From positions 1 to 33,086 of the forward strand of contig JAEUQO010000159.1 of assembly GCA_016789605.1 (NCBI GenBank): DNA of 33,086 nucleotides. Reading direction: 5' to 3'. Within the stretch, counting starts at the first letter, position 1. Each line of letters begins with the position of its first letter. Shown here one piece after another: positions 16,130 to 23,052 of the stretch. Under the pieces are notes generated by a model. It searched no databases and was not told the DNA's origin. It worked only from the letters and a program-made list of their open reading frames with translations. The stretch comes from Acidobacteriota bacterium (lineage in GTDB: Bacteria > Acidobacteriota > Blastocatellia > RBC074). Position numbers and translations under genes: made by a program.

Positions 16130-17293
16130 ATGCACGACGAACCGAAGCCGCTGAACGAAGAAACCACCGTTGATCCGGCCAATGCGCCGACTTCCGAATT
16201 GTCTTTGTCCGAAGCGCCAGACGCCGCAGAGACGGCAGCCGCTGACGCGGAAACTGCGGACGAAGTCATCAGGTTGCTGGAAAATGCGACGACTGCCGAA
16301 ATGCCTGTGTTGACCAAAGAGGCAATCGCAGAAACGGTAGAAACACAGACCGAAGAAACGGCTTCTGCCGAAGACGCCCGCGAGACTGAAGTGATGGACG
16401 CTGTCGAAGCTGTCGAAGACGTTGTCGCAGCGGAAGGCGAAAGGGCTGCGGATGTAAGCGCCGAGGAAGAAGCTTTGTCTGGCGCAGAAGACGCCGATCC
16501 GGCTGACGACGCGGAAGCCCAGACATTGGAAAGCGCGTGGGAAGATGCTCCGACAGCGGAATTGCCTGTCGAAGAAGCGCAGGCCGAACTGGCGGCGAGC
16601 GACGCGCCGACGATTGCCGTGGAAGATGCTCCCACGGCGGAGTTGCCCGGCGACGGCGAAGAAGATGAGTTTTTGGCCGCTGCCGTGACTGCCATTGGCG
16701 AAGACGTCGCCGTTGTTGAAGAGGTCGTCGAAGATTCTGGCGAAACGGAAGAACCGCTGACCGCTACGCGCGAAGAGTTAAAGCCGGTGATCGAAGCGTT
16801 GCTCTTTGTTGCCGACGAACCATTGCCGTTCAAACAACTGAGCAAGGTTCTGGGCGACGTTCCTGAAGCCGACGTCAAAGCCGCGCTCGAAGAATTGGCC
16901 GCCGAGTATGAAGCGCGCGCCGCTGGTCTGGAATTGCGTGAGATTGCCGGTGGCTGGCGCATTTCCACGCGGCCACAGCATCACGATTTCATCCGCAAAT
17001 ATTTGAAATCGCGTCCGTCGGCGCGCTTGTCTTTGCCTGCGCTCGAAACGCTGGCAGTGATTGCTTACAAACAACCGATCACCGTGCCAGAGATTCTCGA
17101 AATTCGCGGCGTCAGCTCCAGTTCCGCCATCAAGACCTTGCTGGAAAAACGCTTGATCGTGACCAAAGGCCGCAAAGAAACCGTCGGCAAACCGATGATG
17201 TATGGCACGTCCAAAGAGTTTCTGATTCAGTTCGGTTTGAAAGACCTGAACGAATTGCCCAGCATCGAAGATTTCGAGGACTTGGCGCAATAG
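16130..17293 (+). CDS. scpB: Segregation and condensation protein B with long acidic extension
   Basis: A 387-residue protein, about twice the usual ScpB length. The conserved ScpB double winged-helix domain occupies about residues 213-387: ELKPVIEALLFVADEPL, RISTRPQHHDFIRKYL, SLPALETLAVIAYKQPIT and EIRGVSSSSAIKTLLEKRL. Residues 1-212 are Glu/Asp/Ala-rich, nearly free of Lys and aromatic residues, and contain the decapeptide-like repeat EDAPTAELP twice (about 138 and 165) plus weaker TAEMP and TSEL relatives. The domain partners ScpA and SMC. The acidic part is predicted disordered and may mimic DNA or tether proteins. Start ATG 16130 follows scpA by 7 bases without a ribosome site, implying coupled translation. 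Confidence 0.93.
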   Translation: MHDEPKPLNEETTVDPANAPTSELSLSEAPDAAETAAADAETADEVIRLLENATTAEMPVLTKEAIAETVETQTEETASAEDARETEVMDAVEAVEDVVAAEGERAADVSAEEEALSGAEDADPADDAEAQTLESAWEDAPTAELPVEEAQAELAASDAPTIAVEDAPTAELPGDGEEDEFLAAAVTAIGEDVAVVEEVVEDSGETEEPLTATREELKPVIEALLFVADEPLPFKQLSKVLGDVPEADVKAALEELAAEYEARAAGLELREIAGGWRISTRPQHHDFIRKYLKSRPSARLSLPALETLAVIAYKQPITVPEILEIRGVSSSSAIKTLLEKRLIVTKGRKETVGKPMMYGTSKEFLIQFGLKDLNELPSIEDFEDLAQ

Positions 17294-17317
17294 GTCGAAT
17301 TTTATTTGTTGCTTTGG

Positions 17318-17368
17318 GAACCGCTTGCTGATGTGCGCGACTAGGCCGCGTGCATTACCAAGCGGTTC
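17318..17368 (+). promoter_or_regulatory. Inverted repeat in the leader of the ABC-F gene
   Basis: GAACCGCTTG (17318-17327) pairs perfectly with CAAGCGGTTC (17359-17368) around a 31-base GC-rich loop. The 3' arm ends nine bases before ATG 17378, so the stem would cover the ribosome entry region. It could be an attenuator or a translation-control hairpin. No U-run follows, so it is not a standard terminator. Confidence 0.5.
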
Positions 17369-17377
17369 AGTGATTTT

Positions 17378-19300
17378 ATGAATCTTCTTTCGCTTGAAAA
17401 CGTCAGCAAGACATTTGGTATCAAACCGCTGTTTGACGCGGTTTCGTTTGGTCTGGAAGACGGTGACAAAATCGGCGTCATCGGTGCGAATGGTTCGGGC
17501 AAATCCACGCTGCTGAAAGTTATCGCGGGCGAAGAGCAACCAGACGGGGGCCGCGTTGTTATCGCCAACGGCAAGGTCGTCACGTACCTTTCGCAAAACC
17601 CGCCTTACGATCCTGAACAAAGCGTGCACGACGCGGTGTTTGCCGGTAACAGCGAAGCTTTGCGGCAAAAGCTGGCCTTGCTGGGCGAATACGAAGCCGC
17701 CTGTGCTGCGCTGGCCGAACAAGGTGGCACGGATGAAAAGTTGCTCGGTCGCGTTGCTGATCTGGCGCAACAGCTTGAAACCAGCGGCGCTTGGCAACTC
17801 GAAAACGACGCCAAAGCGATGCTGGCCGAACTCGGCTTGAGCGATTTGCGCGCGCCGATGCGCACGCTTTCGGGCGGACAACGCAAACGCGTCGCGCTGG
17901 CGCACAGCCTGCTGATCAAACCCGACCTGTTGATTCTGGACGAACCGACCAATCACCTAGACGCCGAAACCGTTGAATGGCTGGAACGTTATCTGGCGAG
18001 CTTTACCGGTGCGCTGTTGTTGGTCACGCACGACCGGTACTTTTTGGATCGCGTCACCAATCGCATCATCGAAATCAATCGCGGACGCGTGCAACGTTTT
18101 GACGGCAATTACGCCTACTATCTGGAAAAGAAACAGGAGCAGGAAGAGCGTCAGGCCGTCGAAGCGCAAAAGTTGAAACAGATGGCGCGCCGCGAATTGG
18201 AATGGTTGCGACGCGGCCCGAAAGCGCGCACCAGCAAAGCCAAGGCGCGCATTGACCGCGCCAACGAATTGATCGCGCAATCGCGTCAGGCGGCCGCTGA
18301 AATCGCCGACAAGAAAACGCTCGAACTCGCTTTTGAATCCAGCCGGTTGGGCAAAAAGATTCTGGGCTTGCATGACATTCACAAACAATACGGCGAGCGC
18401 GTTTTGCTGACCGATTTCAGCTATCAGTTCAAACGCGGCGATCGCATTGGCATCATCGGCGCAAACGGAGCAGGGAAGACGACCTTGCTCGAAATCATCG
18501 CGGGGCGGTTACAACCCGACGCCGGGCAAGTCGAAATGGGCGAAACCGTTGTGCTCGGCTATTACGATCAGGAAGCGCGCGAATTCGACGAATCACAACG
18601 GCTGATTGATTACATCAAGGATGTGGCTGAACGCATTCAAACCGTCGAAGGCGATTGGATCACCGCCAGCCAGATGCTCGAACGTTTTTTGTTTGCGCCT
18701 GCGATGCAATACCAGCCGATTGCGACCTTGTCCGGCGGCGAACGGCGGCGGTTGTATTTGTTGCGCGTGTTGATGAGCGCGCCCAATTTGCTCTTGCTGG
18801 ACGAAGTCACCAACGATCTGGACATTCCCACGCTAGTCGCGCTCGAAGAGTACCTGGAAAGCTTTCCCGGTTGTGTCGTCGTGGTGAGCCACGATCGCTA
18901 TTTTCTCGACCGCACGATTGATTACATCTTCCGGTTTGAAGGCGGCGGACGTGTGCGCGAGTATCCCGGCGATTACAGCTTGTTTGTTGAAATCCGCGAC
19001 CGCGAAAAAGCCGAAGCCGCCGCCGTGCAAGCGGCTGCCAAACCACGCCCGGAAAAATCCGCGCCGCCTGAAGCCTCAGGCAAACGCAAATTGTCTTTCA
19101 AGGAAAAGCGCGAACTGGAAGAACTCGAAAGCCGCATCGCCGCCGCCGAAGCGCGCAAGCTCGACGCCGAAGCCGAACTGGCCGCCAACGGCAGCGATCA
19201 CGTGCTGGTGCAACAGCTTTATGCCGAACTGGAAACGCTCAACGGGACGTTGGATCGGGATATGGAGCGCTGGGCGGAATTGGCGGAACTTGCGGGCTAA
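17378..19300 (+). CDS. uup: ABC-F family ATPase, Uup-like
   Basis: A 640-residue soluble protein with two ABC ATPase domains and no membrane segments. Domain 1 has Walker A GANGSGKST (36-44), LSGGQRKR and LLILDEPTNHLD. A basic linker about residues 240-310 (RGPKARTSKAKARIDRAN) is the ABC-F interdomain signature. Domain 2 has GANGAGKTT, LSGGERRR and LLLLDEVTNDLD, where Val replaces the usual Pro of DEPTN. The C-terminal coiled coil (about 565-640) starts with KLSFKEKRELEELE, as in Uup, which binds DNA or ribosomes and affects transposon excision and translation. It follows scpB by 84 bases, where many genomes have rluB. The Uup subgroup is likely, but another ABC-F type is possible. Confidence 0.9.
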   Translation: MNLLSLENVSKTFGIKPLFDAVSFGLEDGDKIGVIGANGSGKSTLLKVIAGEEQPDGGRVVIANGKVVTYLSQNPPYDPEQSVHDAVFAGNSEALRQKLALLGEYEAACAALAEQGGTDEKLLGRVADLAQQLETSGAWQLENDAKAMLAELGLSDLRAPMRTLSGGQRKRVALAHSLLIKPDLLILDEPTNHLDAETVEWLERYLASFTGALLLVTHDRYFLDRVTNRIIEINRGRVQRFDGNYAYYLEKKQEQEERQAVEAQKLKQMARRELEWLRRGPKARTSKAKARIDRANELIAQSRQAAAEIADKKTLELAFESSRLGKKILGLHDIHKQYGERVLLTDFSYQFKRGDRIGIIGANGAGKTTLLEIIAGRLQPDAGQVEMGETVVLGYYDQEAREFDESQRLIDYIKDVAERIQTVEGDWITASQMLERFLFAPAMQYQPIATLSGGERRRLYLLRVLMSAPNLLLLDEVTNDLDIPTLVALEEYLESFPGCVVVVSHDRYFLDRTIDYIFRFEGGGRVREYPGDYSLFVEIRDREKAEAAAVQAAAKPRPEKSAPPEASGKRKLSFKEKRELEELESRIAAAEARKLDAEAELAANGSDHVLVQQLYAELETLNGTLDRDMERWAELAELAG

Positions 19301-19314
19301 ATGTTTGGGCCGGA

Positions 19315-19366
19315 GTGGATTGATACGTGGGGCCGGGGGAGTGGGTTGATACGTGGGGCTGGGGGG
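19315..19366. repeat. Two 26-bp G-rich tandem repeats
   Basis: Units 19315-19340 and 19341-19366 share 23 of 26 bases around TTGATACGTGGGGC. They contain runs of four, five, three, four and six G on the plus strand, close to a G-quadruplex pattern. They fill the 68-base gap between the convergent ABC-F and HEAT-repeat genes; no ordinary terminator is seen there. Confidence 0.75.
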
Positions 19367-19368
19367 CT

Positions 19369-19848
19369 TTAGGCGTTCAGCCCACGCCGAACGAGTTCTT
19401 GATAAGCCAGGCGTCTGACACGAGAACAGTCCATCGCCCAGGGATGTGCGCATCGTTGTTCTGAAAACCAGGCGGTGCCTTCGCGAGATTCGTAATAGAT
19501 GCCGGAAACATCGCTGAGTACGGCTGCCGCCTGCATGTCTTCGGATATCGCGCCTGTGGCAGATCGGCCCAGCACGCGTTCCAGGGCATCAACCGCAGTT
19601 CTGGCCATCGCGTAATGAAAGCTTTCTTCAATCAAGTTGATCAGCGGTCCTACAGCCTGTTCGTCACCGATATCTCCCAACACGCGCGCAGCTTCCTTGC
19701 GCACCAGATACGATTGATCGCTCAGCGCCGCAAGCAATGCGGCCAGCGCGCGCGGGTCACTTGATGCGCTCAGCAATTTGATCGCCCGCCGCCGTGTTTG
19801 GTCGTTACCAGACTTTAACTGCCGCAATGTCCACCACATCATAACCAT
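19369..19848 (-). CDS. HEAT-repeat protein
   Basis: A 159-residue protein. About residues 15-100 form two to three HEAT/PBS-lyase-like repeats, with SSDPRALAALLAALSD, VRKEAARVLGDIGDEQAV, GPLINLIEE and VDALERVLG. The last 50 residues do not match a known domain; they include an aromatic stretch (GIYYESREGTAWF) and a Cys pair. HEAT arrays bind proteins, or act on phycobilin-type chromophores in the EZ-HEAT branch; no chromophore role is suggested here. It begins three bases after the stop codon of the Cys-rich mini-protein gene, so the two are cotranscribed and perhaps functionally linked. Confidence 0.75.
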   Translation of the reverse strand: MVMMWWTLRQLKSGNDQTRRRAIKLLSASSDPRALAALLAALSDQSYLVRKEAARVLGDIGDEQAVGPLINLIEESFHYAMARTAVDALERVLGRSATGAISEDMQAAAVLSDVSGIYYESREGTAWFSEQRCAHPWAMDCSRVRRLAYQELVRRGLNA

Positions 19849-19851
19849 AGC

Positions 19852-20103
19852 TCAAGACCTCACAGCGCTGGCTTTGCTGACTGCTTCGCCCATGGCCAGC
19901 ACGCGCTTGAGCTCTTTGCCCGCCAGGCCGAAATAGAGCGCCATCTGCTGCAGTTGTTTTTGCCCGGCAAAATCTGCTGGTGTTGCGCAAAACCGCTCCA
20001 GACCAGGCGCAAAATCCACGCACCGCATTTTGAGCGGGGTCTTGTGTCCATTGGAGCATTGGCCATCGGCTCGCTGCAACATGCAAAGCTCGCACAATTT
20101 CAT
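19852..20103 (-). CDS. Cys-rich 83-residue protein, possible zinc finger
   Basis: I do not recognise the family. ATG 20103 has a strong GAGGAG site six bases upstream; the frame is open further upstream to 20157 without such a site. The N-terminal half holds Cys4, Cys7, Cys16, His20, Cys28 and Cys39. CELC followed by CSNGH and CVDF suggests a small zinc-binding module. The C-terminal half is predicted helical (GKELKRVLAMGEAVSKA). It is the first gene of a two-gene unit with the HEAT-repeat gene, which starts three bases after its stop. Confidence 0.6.
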   Translation of the reverse strand: MKLCELCMLQRADGQCSNGHKTPLKMRCVDFAPGLERFCATPADFAGQKQLQQMALYFGLAGKELKRVLAMGEAVSKASAVRS

Positions 20104-20155
20104 GAAGTCTCCTCGTACTGTTTTTCCGCCGCAAATCCGGCGGACGCCATAATGC

Positions 20156-20192
20156 AAAACGCTCTCAACCGTGATGGCACGGCCGAGAGCGT
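20156..20192 (-). terminator. Rho-independent terminator after the RRM gene
   Basis: On the minus strand ACGCTCTC pairs with GAGAGCGT (20185-20192 with 20159-20166). An inner CCGTG/CACGG stem is present and TTTT follows. It begins 36 bases beyond the RRM stop codon. Confidence 0.7.
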
Positions 20193-20228
20193 CCTGTTCA
20201 AACGGTATTGATCAATTTGGGACGCTGC

Positions 20229-20519
20229 TTAATAGCGTGAGCGGCCGCCACCAAAACCGCCGCCGCGATTTTCACGCGGTTTGGCTTCGTTTACGGTGAG
20301 GCTGCGTCCCCCGACTTCCGCGCCGTTGAATTTGTTGATGGCGGCTTCGCCTTCAGATCGGGAACCCATTTCGATAAATCCGAAACCGCGCGGGCGGCCT
20401 GTGTCTCGCTCGGTCACCAGCGAAACTGATTCCACTGTTCCTACTTGTGCAAACAGACCTTGTAGTTCTTCATTGGTTGTCTGGAAAGCCAAATTGCCAA
20501 CGTAAAGTTTCATGGACAT
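20229..20519 (-). CDS. Single-RRM RNA-binding protein
   Basis: A 96-residue protein with one RNA recognition motif. RNP2 is LYVGNL (about residues 4-9) and RNP1 is RGFGFIEM (about 45-52); the second strand region is VESVSLVTERDTGRPRG. A short Gly/Arg-rich tail (GGGFGGGRSRY) follows, as in cyanobacterial and other bacterial cold-inducible Rbp proteins. It probably binds single-stranded RNA and aids RNA remodelling, for example in the cold. ATG 20519 is preferred because AAAGGGA lies before it; ATG 20513 is also possible. A 359-base leader region precedes it with several hairpins, which would suit autoregulation. Confidence 0.92.
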   Translation of the reverse strand: MSMKLYVGNLAFQTTNEELQGLFAQVGTVESVSLVTERDTGRPRGFGFIEMGSRSEGEAAINKFNGAEVGGRSLTVNEAKPRENRGGGFGGGRSRY

Positions 20520-20878
20520 AAAAATCCCTTTCCCCATTGAGGGGATTAAAGAAGCTTCGAATTAAAGTGGCTTCGAAGTACGGTGGCAGCGAAGGCTTGA
20601 TTTCGGGCGCTCTGGGAGCAGCTTCTGAAGTTTCGATGTAACCTGCTCCCGAACTTTTTTATTGCGTGATACCTAATCAGCGAAAGGCAAGAACGCGTCA
20701 CCGTCACGGTGCGAGAGAAGGAATGAACTGACAACACAATGCGCTAAACCGCGATAAGTTGCAAGGCCAATATCCGCATACGGCGGTTTTCCGCACATTA
20801 GTTATTCGCCATCAACAGTCTTTGCTACGTTGTCTGGCGGTTTTTACCGTGTGGAAAACAACCTCGGACTCCGCGCAG
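20520..20878 (-). promoter_or_regulatory. Structured intergenic region, putative long leader of the RRM gene
   Basis: No credible gene lies in these 359 bases. The region holds a GGGAGCAG/CTGCTCCC stem (20614-20621 with 20643-20650) with an inner CTTCTGAAG. The plus-strand side of that stem is followed by TTTTTT. A perfect CACCGT-C-ACGGTG palindrome is at 20699-20711, and CTTCGAAG-type repeats lie close to the RRM start (about 20550-20580). No confident minus-strand promoter hexamers were found. Confidence 0.4.
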
Positions 20879-21856
20879 CTATTCCTTGCCGCGCAAACTG
20901 GCTACTGTTTGCCCCACCAATTCGGAGGCGCGAAAGATGGAGCGCAACGGAACAAACCCGCCGAGACGATATTCGCCCACGGCATTTAATCCGGCAGACG
21001 CAATACAGCCACAGCGCGTGCAATCCGGGTCTCCGCCGAATTGACAGGGCGAGATGCGGGTTTGCAAATCGGCGGTGTAGTTCGCAGTGGTGTTGGCAAA
21101 AATACAGTCGCGCGGCGATTGCGGCGGTTTGCGATAGCCTGCCAGGATGGAATCCGGCAGCTCAAGTTTCGGGAATTCGTTGCGCAACTCGGCCAGCTCT
21201 GCCAACACTCTTCCCCGATTTGCCGGTGAGAGGCATTCTTCCTGCTCAGCCCCCTTCTGCGGAGTAAACAGACTGAACCAGATTTTTCGTACTTCGGATT
21301 TGGCCGACCAGAAACTCAGAAATTCGTGTAAATAGCCGGGCCGCGTGGTCATCTGTGTGGTCACGGTGCTATGAACGGTGATCGTATGACCAACGATGTT
21401 GGCCAGAATTTTTTCATAGGTCGCCGGTTTTCGCCGCTGGTCATGTTCAGGTTGCAAGCCATCAATGGAAACGACCAGGCTCAGATTGGGAATTTGCGCC
21501 CAGGCTGCGGGAATCTGGCGTACGGCACTGGTTACCAACTGGATACGGATTCCCAAATCATTGATGCGCGGCAGCAAAATATCCAGCTCGCGGAAGCGTA
21601 CCAGCGGCTCGCCGCCCACGATTGAGACATGCAAGGGGCGGTGACGATGCAACAGCGCCAGCACGCCTTCTATCAATGCGTCTCCTTTGTAATCGGCCAA
21701 TGATCGTAACGGCCCGGCATCGCCGAGGTGGCCGTCTTCATAAGCATAACAGCCAGGACAACGAAGCGGACACTCACGCGTGATCTCAATTGACAATGAT
21801 GGGCGGCGCCCGGACAGAATACGCCCCCAGGCGCGGACGACATCAAGTTTCTGCAT
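20879..21856 (-). CDS. Radical SAM enzyme with C-terminal Cys cluster (SPASM-like)
   Basis: A 325-residue protein. ATG 21856 is chosen because GAGG lies 11 bases upstream and it places the core after a short N-terminus. The radical SAM cluster motif CPLRCPGC (Cys29, Cys33, Cys36) is followed by SIVGGEPLVR, the S-adenosylmethionine-binding GGE motif, and LVVSIDGLQPEHD, giving a partial TIM-barrel. Near the C-terminus, single cysteines (DCIFAN, ISPCQ) precede CTRCGC. These Cys could hold an auxiliary iron-sulfur cluster, as in SPASM or twitch domain enzymes that modify peptides or cofactors. No precursor peptide or partner enzyme is visible nearby, so substrate and product are unknown. Confidence 0.85.
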   Translation of the reverse strand: MQKLDVVRAWGRILSGRRPSLSIEITRECPLRCPGCYAYEDGHLGDAGPLRSLADYKGDALIEGVLALLHRHRPLHVSIVGGEPLVRFRELDILLPRINDLGIRIQLVTSAVRQIPAAWAQIPNLSLVVSIDGLQPEHDQRRKPATYEKILANIVGHTITVHSTVTTQMTTRPGYLHEFLSFWSAKSEVRKIWFSLFTPQKGAEQEECLSPANRGRVLAELAELRNEFPKLELPDSILAGYRKPPQSPRDCIFANTTANYTADLQTRISPCQFGGDPDCTRCGCIASAGLNAVGEYRLGGFVPLRSIFRASELVGQTVASLRGKE

Positions 21857-22278
21857 TGGTGATTTATCCTCTCGGCGGCTCAACAGCAGCAAGGGTTAGT
21901 GGTGTGATCAATGTTTAGTGGTGGATTGAACGAGCTTCACACTAACACATTTTCGCGTAAAAGGCTTGCCGAGGAAGCCGCCGCACCGCTTGCCAACAGC
22001 GCCGGTTGACTTGCCCATCGGCTGCGCGTATGGTGAAAAACGAATTGAGCCTGGCTTACTCTCTTCATCAGGTTCTCTGGAATTTCCCAGACCTTCTGAA
22101 TTACACAGCTCACTCTCCAAGGAGCAACTTGTGTTTGTCTGGGTTCATCCGCTTTATCTGGCCATTGCATCTGACCAGAAACTCTCACCACACGACTGCC
22201 CCGATTGTGGAGGGCAGCCTGCATAAGGCAAACATTACCGGCAATCACAATAACTCGCTAAAGAAAGAGGAGGCGTCT
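21857..22278. other. Divergent intergenic region between radical SAM and CarD genes
   Basis: This 422-base region contains no supported gene. Close to the radical SAM start are direct repeats TTAGTGGTG at 21896-21904 and 21915-21923, about two helical turns apart, a possible operator. A plus-strand promoter candidate lies at 22006-22034. The CarD reading frame stays open upstream to about 22006, but the codons before 22279 look unlike a CarD protein. Confidence 0.4.
22006..22034 (+). promoter_or_regulatory. Candidate promoter for the CarD-family gene
   Basis: TTGACT (22006-22011), a 17-base spacer and TATGGT (22029-22034). The predicted leader before GTG 22279 is about 240 bases, long for a regulator gene. 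Confidence 0.5.
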
Positions 22279-22761
22279 GTGACACTCAGCGTTGGCAGCA
22301 AAGTCATGTATCCAAGTCAGGGGCCCTGTCTGGTCGGTGCATTGGTGGAAAAAGATGTGGCTGGCGTGCCAGTCAGTTTTTACCGCTTGGTGTTACTGAA
22401 CGAAAGCCGTAGCGAGCTGTTTGTCCCCATCGAGAAAGTCGCCAACATCGGGTTGCGGCCGTTGTTGCAAAGATCGGAAATCCCTGCGCTGTTGGCGCAA
22501 ATGATGCAAGCCAGCCCAAGCGCAACAGATTGGAAGCAACGCACCCAAATCAATCTGAAGCGTCTGGCGTCCGGTTCGGCATTTGATCTGGCGCTGGTTG
22601 TCGAATCATTGACTCTGTTAAATGGGCGGAAACCTCTTTCCACGCGCGAACAGGCGTTGTTGGAAAAGGCGAAACGATTGCTGGTTTGCGAGATTGCCGA
22701 AGTCTTGGAGCAGTCAACGATGGCCGCCGAAGAGCAAATCAACAGCGCGCTCAAACCGTGA
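22279..22761 (+). CDS. CarD-family transcriptional regulator
   Basis: A 160-residue protein started by GTG, with an excellent AGAGGAGG site. Residues 3-60 form the CarD/CdnL/TRCF RNA-polymerase-interacting domain: SVGSKVMYPSQGPCLVG, then SFYRLVLLN and ELFVPIEKVANIGLRPL. The remainder is the helical C-terminal domain, with WKQR..NLKRLASGSAFDLA and STREQALLEKAKRLL. CarD proteins bind the polymerase beta subunit and stabilise open complexes at rRNA and housekeeping promoters. The FDLALVVESL and LSTREQALL pattern is usual. The DUF1508 gene follows at 43 bases and may be cotranscribed. Confidence 0.93.
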   Translation: MTLSVGSKVMYPSQGPCLVGALVEKDVAGVPVSFYRLVLLNESRSELFVPIEKVANIGLRPLLQRSEIPALLAQMMQASPSATDWKQRTQINLKRLASGSAFDLALVVESLTLLNGRKPLSTREQALLEKAKRLLVCEIAEVLEQSTMAAEEQINSALKP

Positions 22762-22804
22762 ACAATGGACTAACAGCGCAACCGTTCTTGCGCAAGGAGT
22801 ATGC

Positions 22805-23005
22805 ATGGCAAAGTTTGAAATCTATCAAGACACCGCGGGGGATTTTCGTTGGCGCTTTCAATCCAACAGCGGAAGGATTCTGGCTGTCTCAGGCGAAGGC
22901 TATAACAATCGGGCAAATTGTGAACACGCAATTGTCGTTTTGAAACAAGAGGTTTCGCGCGCAATGGTTGTGGATGCCGCAGTGACAACTACCAGCAAGA
23001 GTTAG
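22805..23005 (+). CDS. DUF1508 (YegP-like) protein
   Basis: A 66-residue protein with AAGGAG six bases before ATG. The sequence KFEIYQDTAGDFRWRFQSNSGRILAVSGEGYNNRANCEHAI matches a single DUF1508 unit (given here as KFEIYQDTAGDFRWRF, then SGEGYNNRANCEHAI), a small beta-beta-beta-alpha fold. Many members have two copies; this one has a single copy followed by a short tail. The function is unknown; YegP-type proteins are linked to stress responses. It lies 43 bases downstream of the CarD gene and is convergent with the exopolysaccharide gene. Confidence 0.88.
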   Translation: MAKFEIYQDTAGDFRWRFQSNSGRILAVSGEGYNNRANCEHAIVVLKQEVSRAMVVDAAVTTTSKS

Positions 23006-23052
23006 CGCCACGATTGGTAGCTATTCCTGAAGGACGGATGACCGCAGGCGTG

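Noticed and set aside
15892..16968. Ser/Ala-rich minus-strand frame of about 358 codons opposite scpA/scpB
   Set aside because: Its composition is the mirror of the acidic Glu/Asp-rich ScpB extension. It has no credible domain, and both strands cannot be the gene; the ScpB domain continues in the sense frame.
16778..17956. Minus-strand frame of about 392 codons opposite scpB and uup
   Set aside because: It spans two confident genes and a promoter gap, and shows no motif; an antisense shadow.
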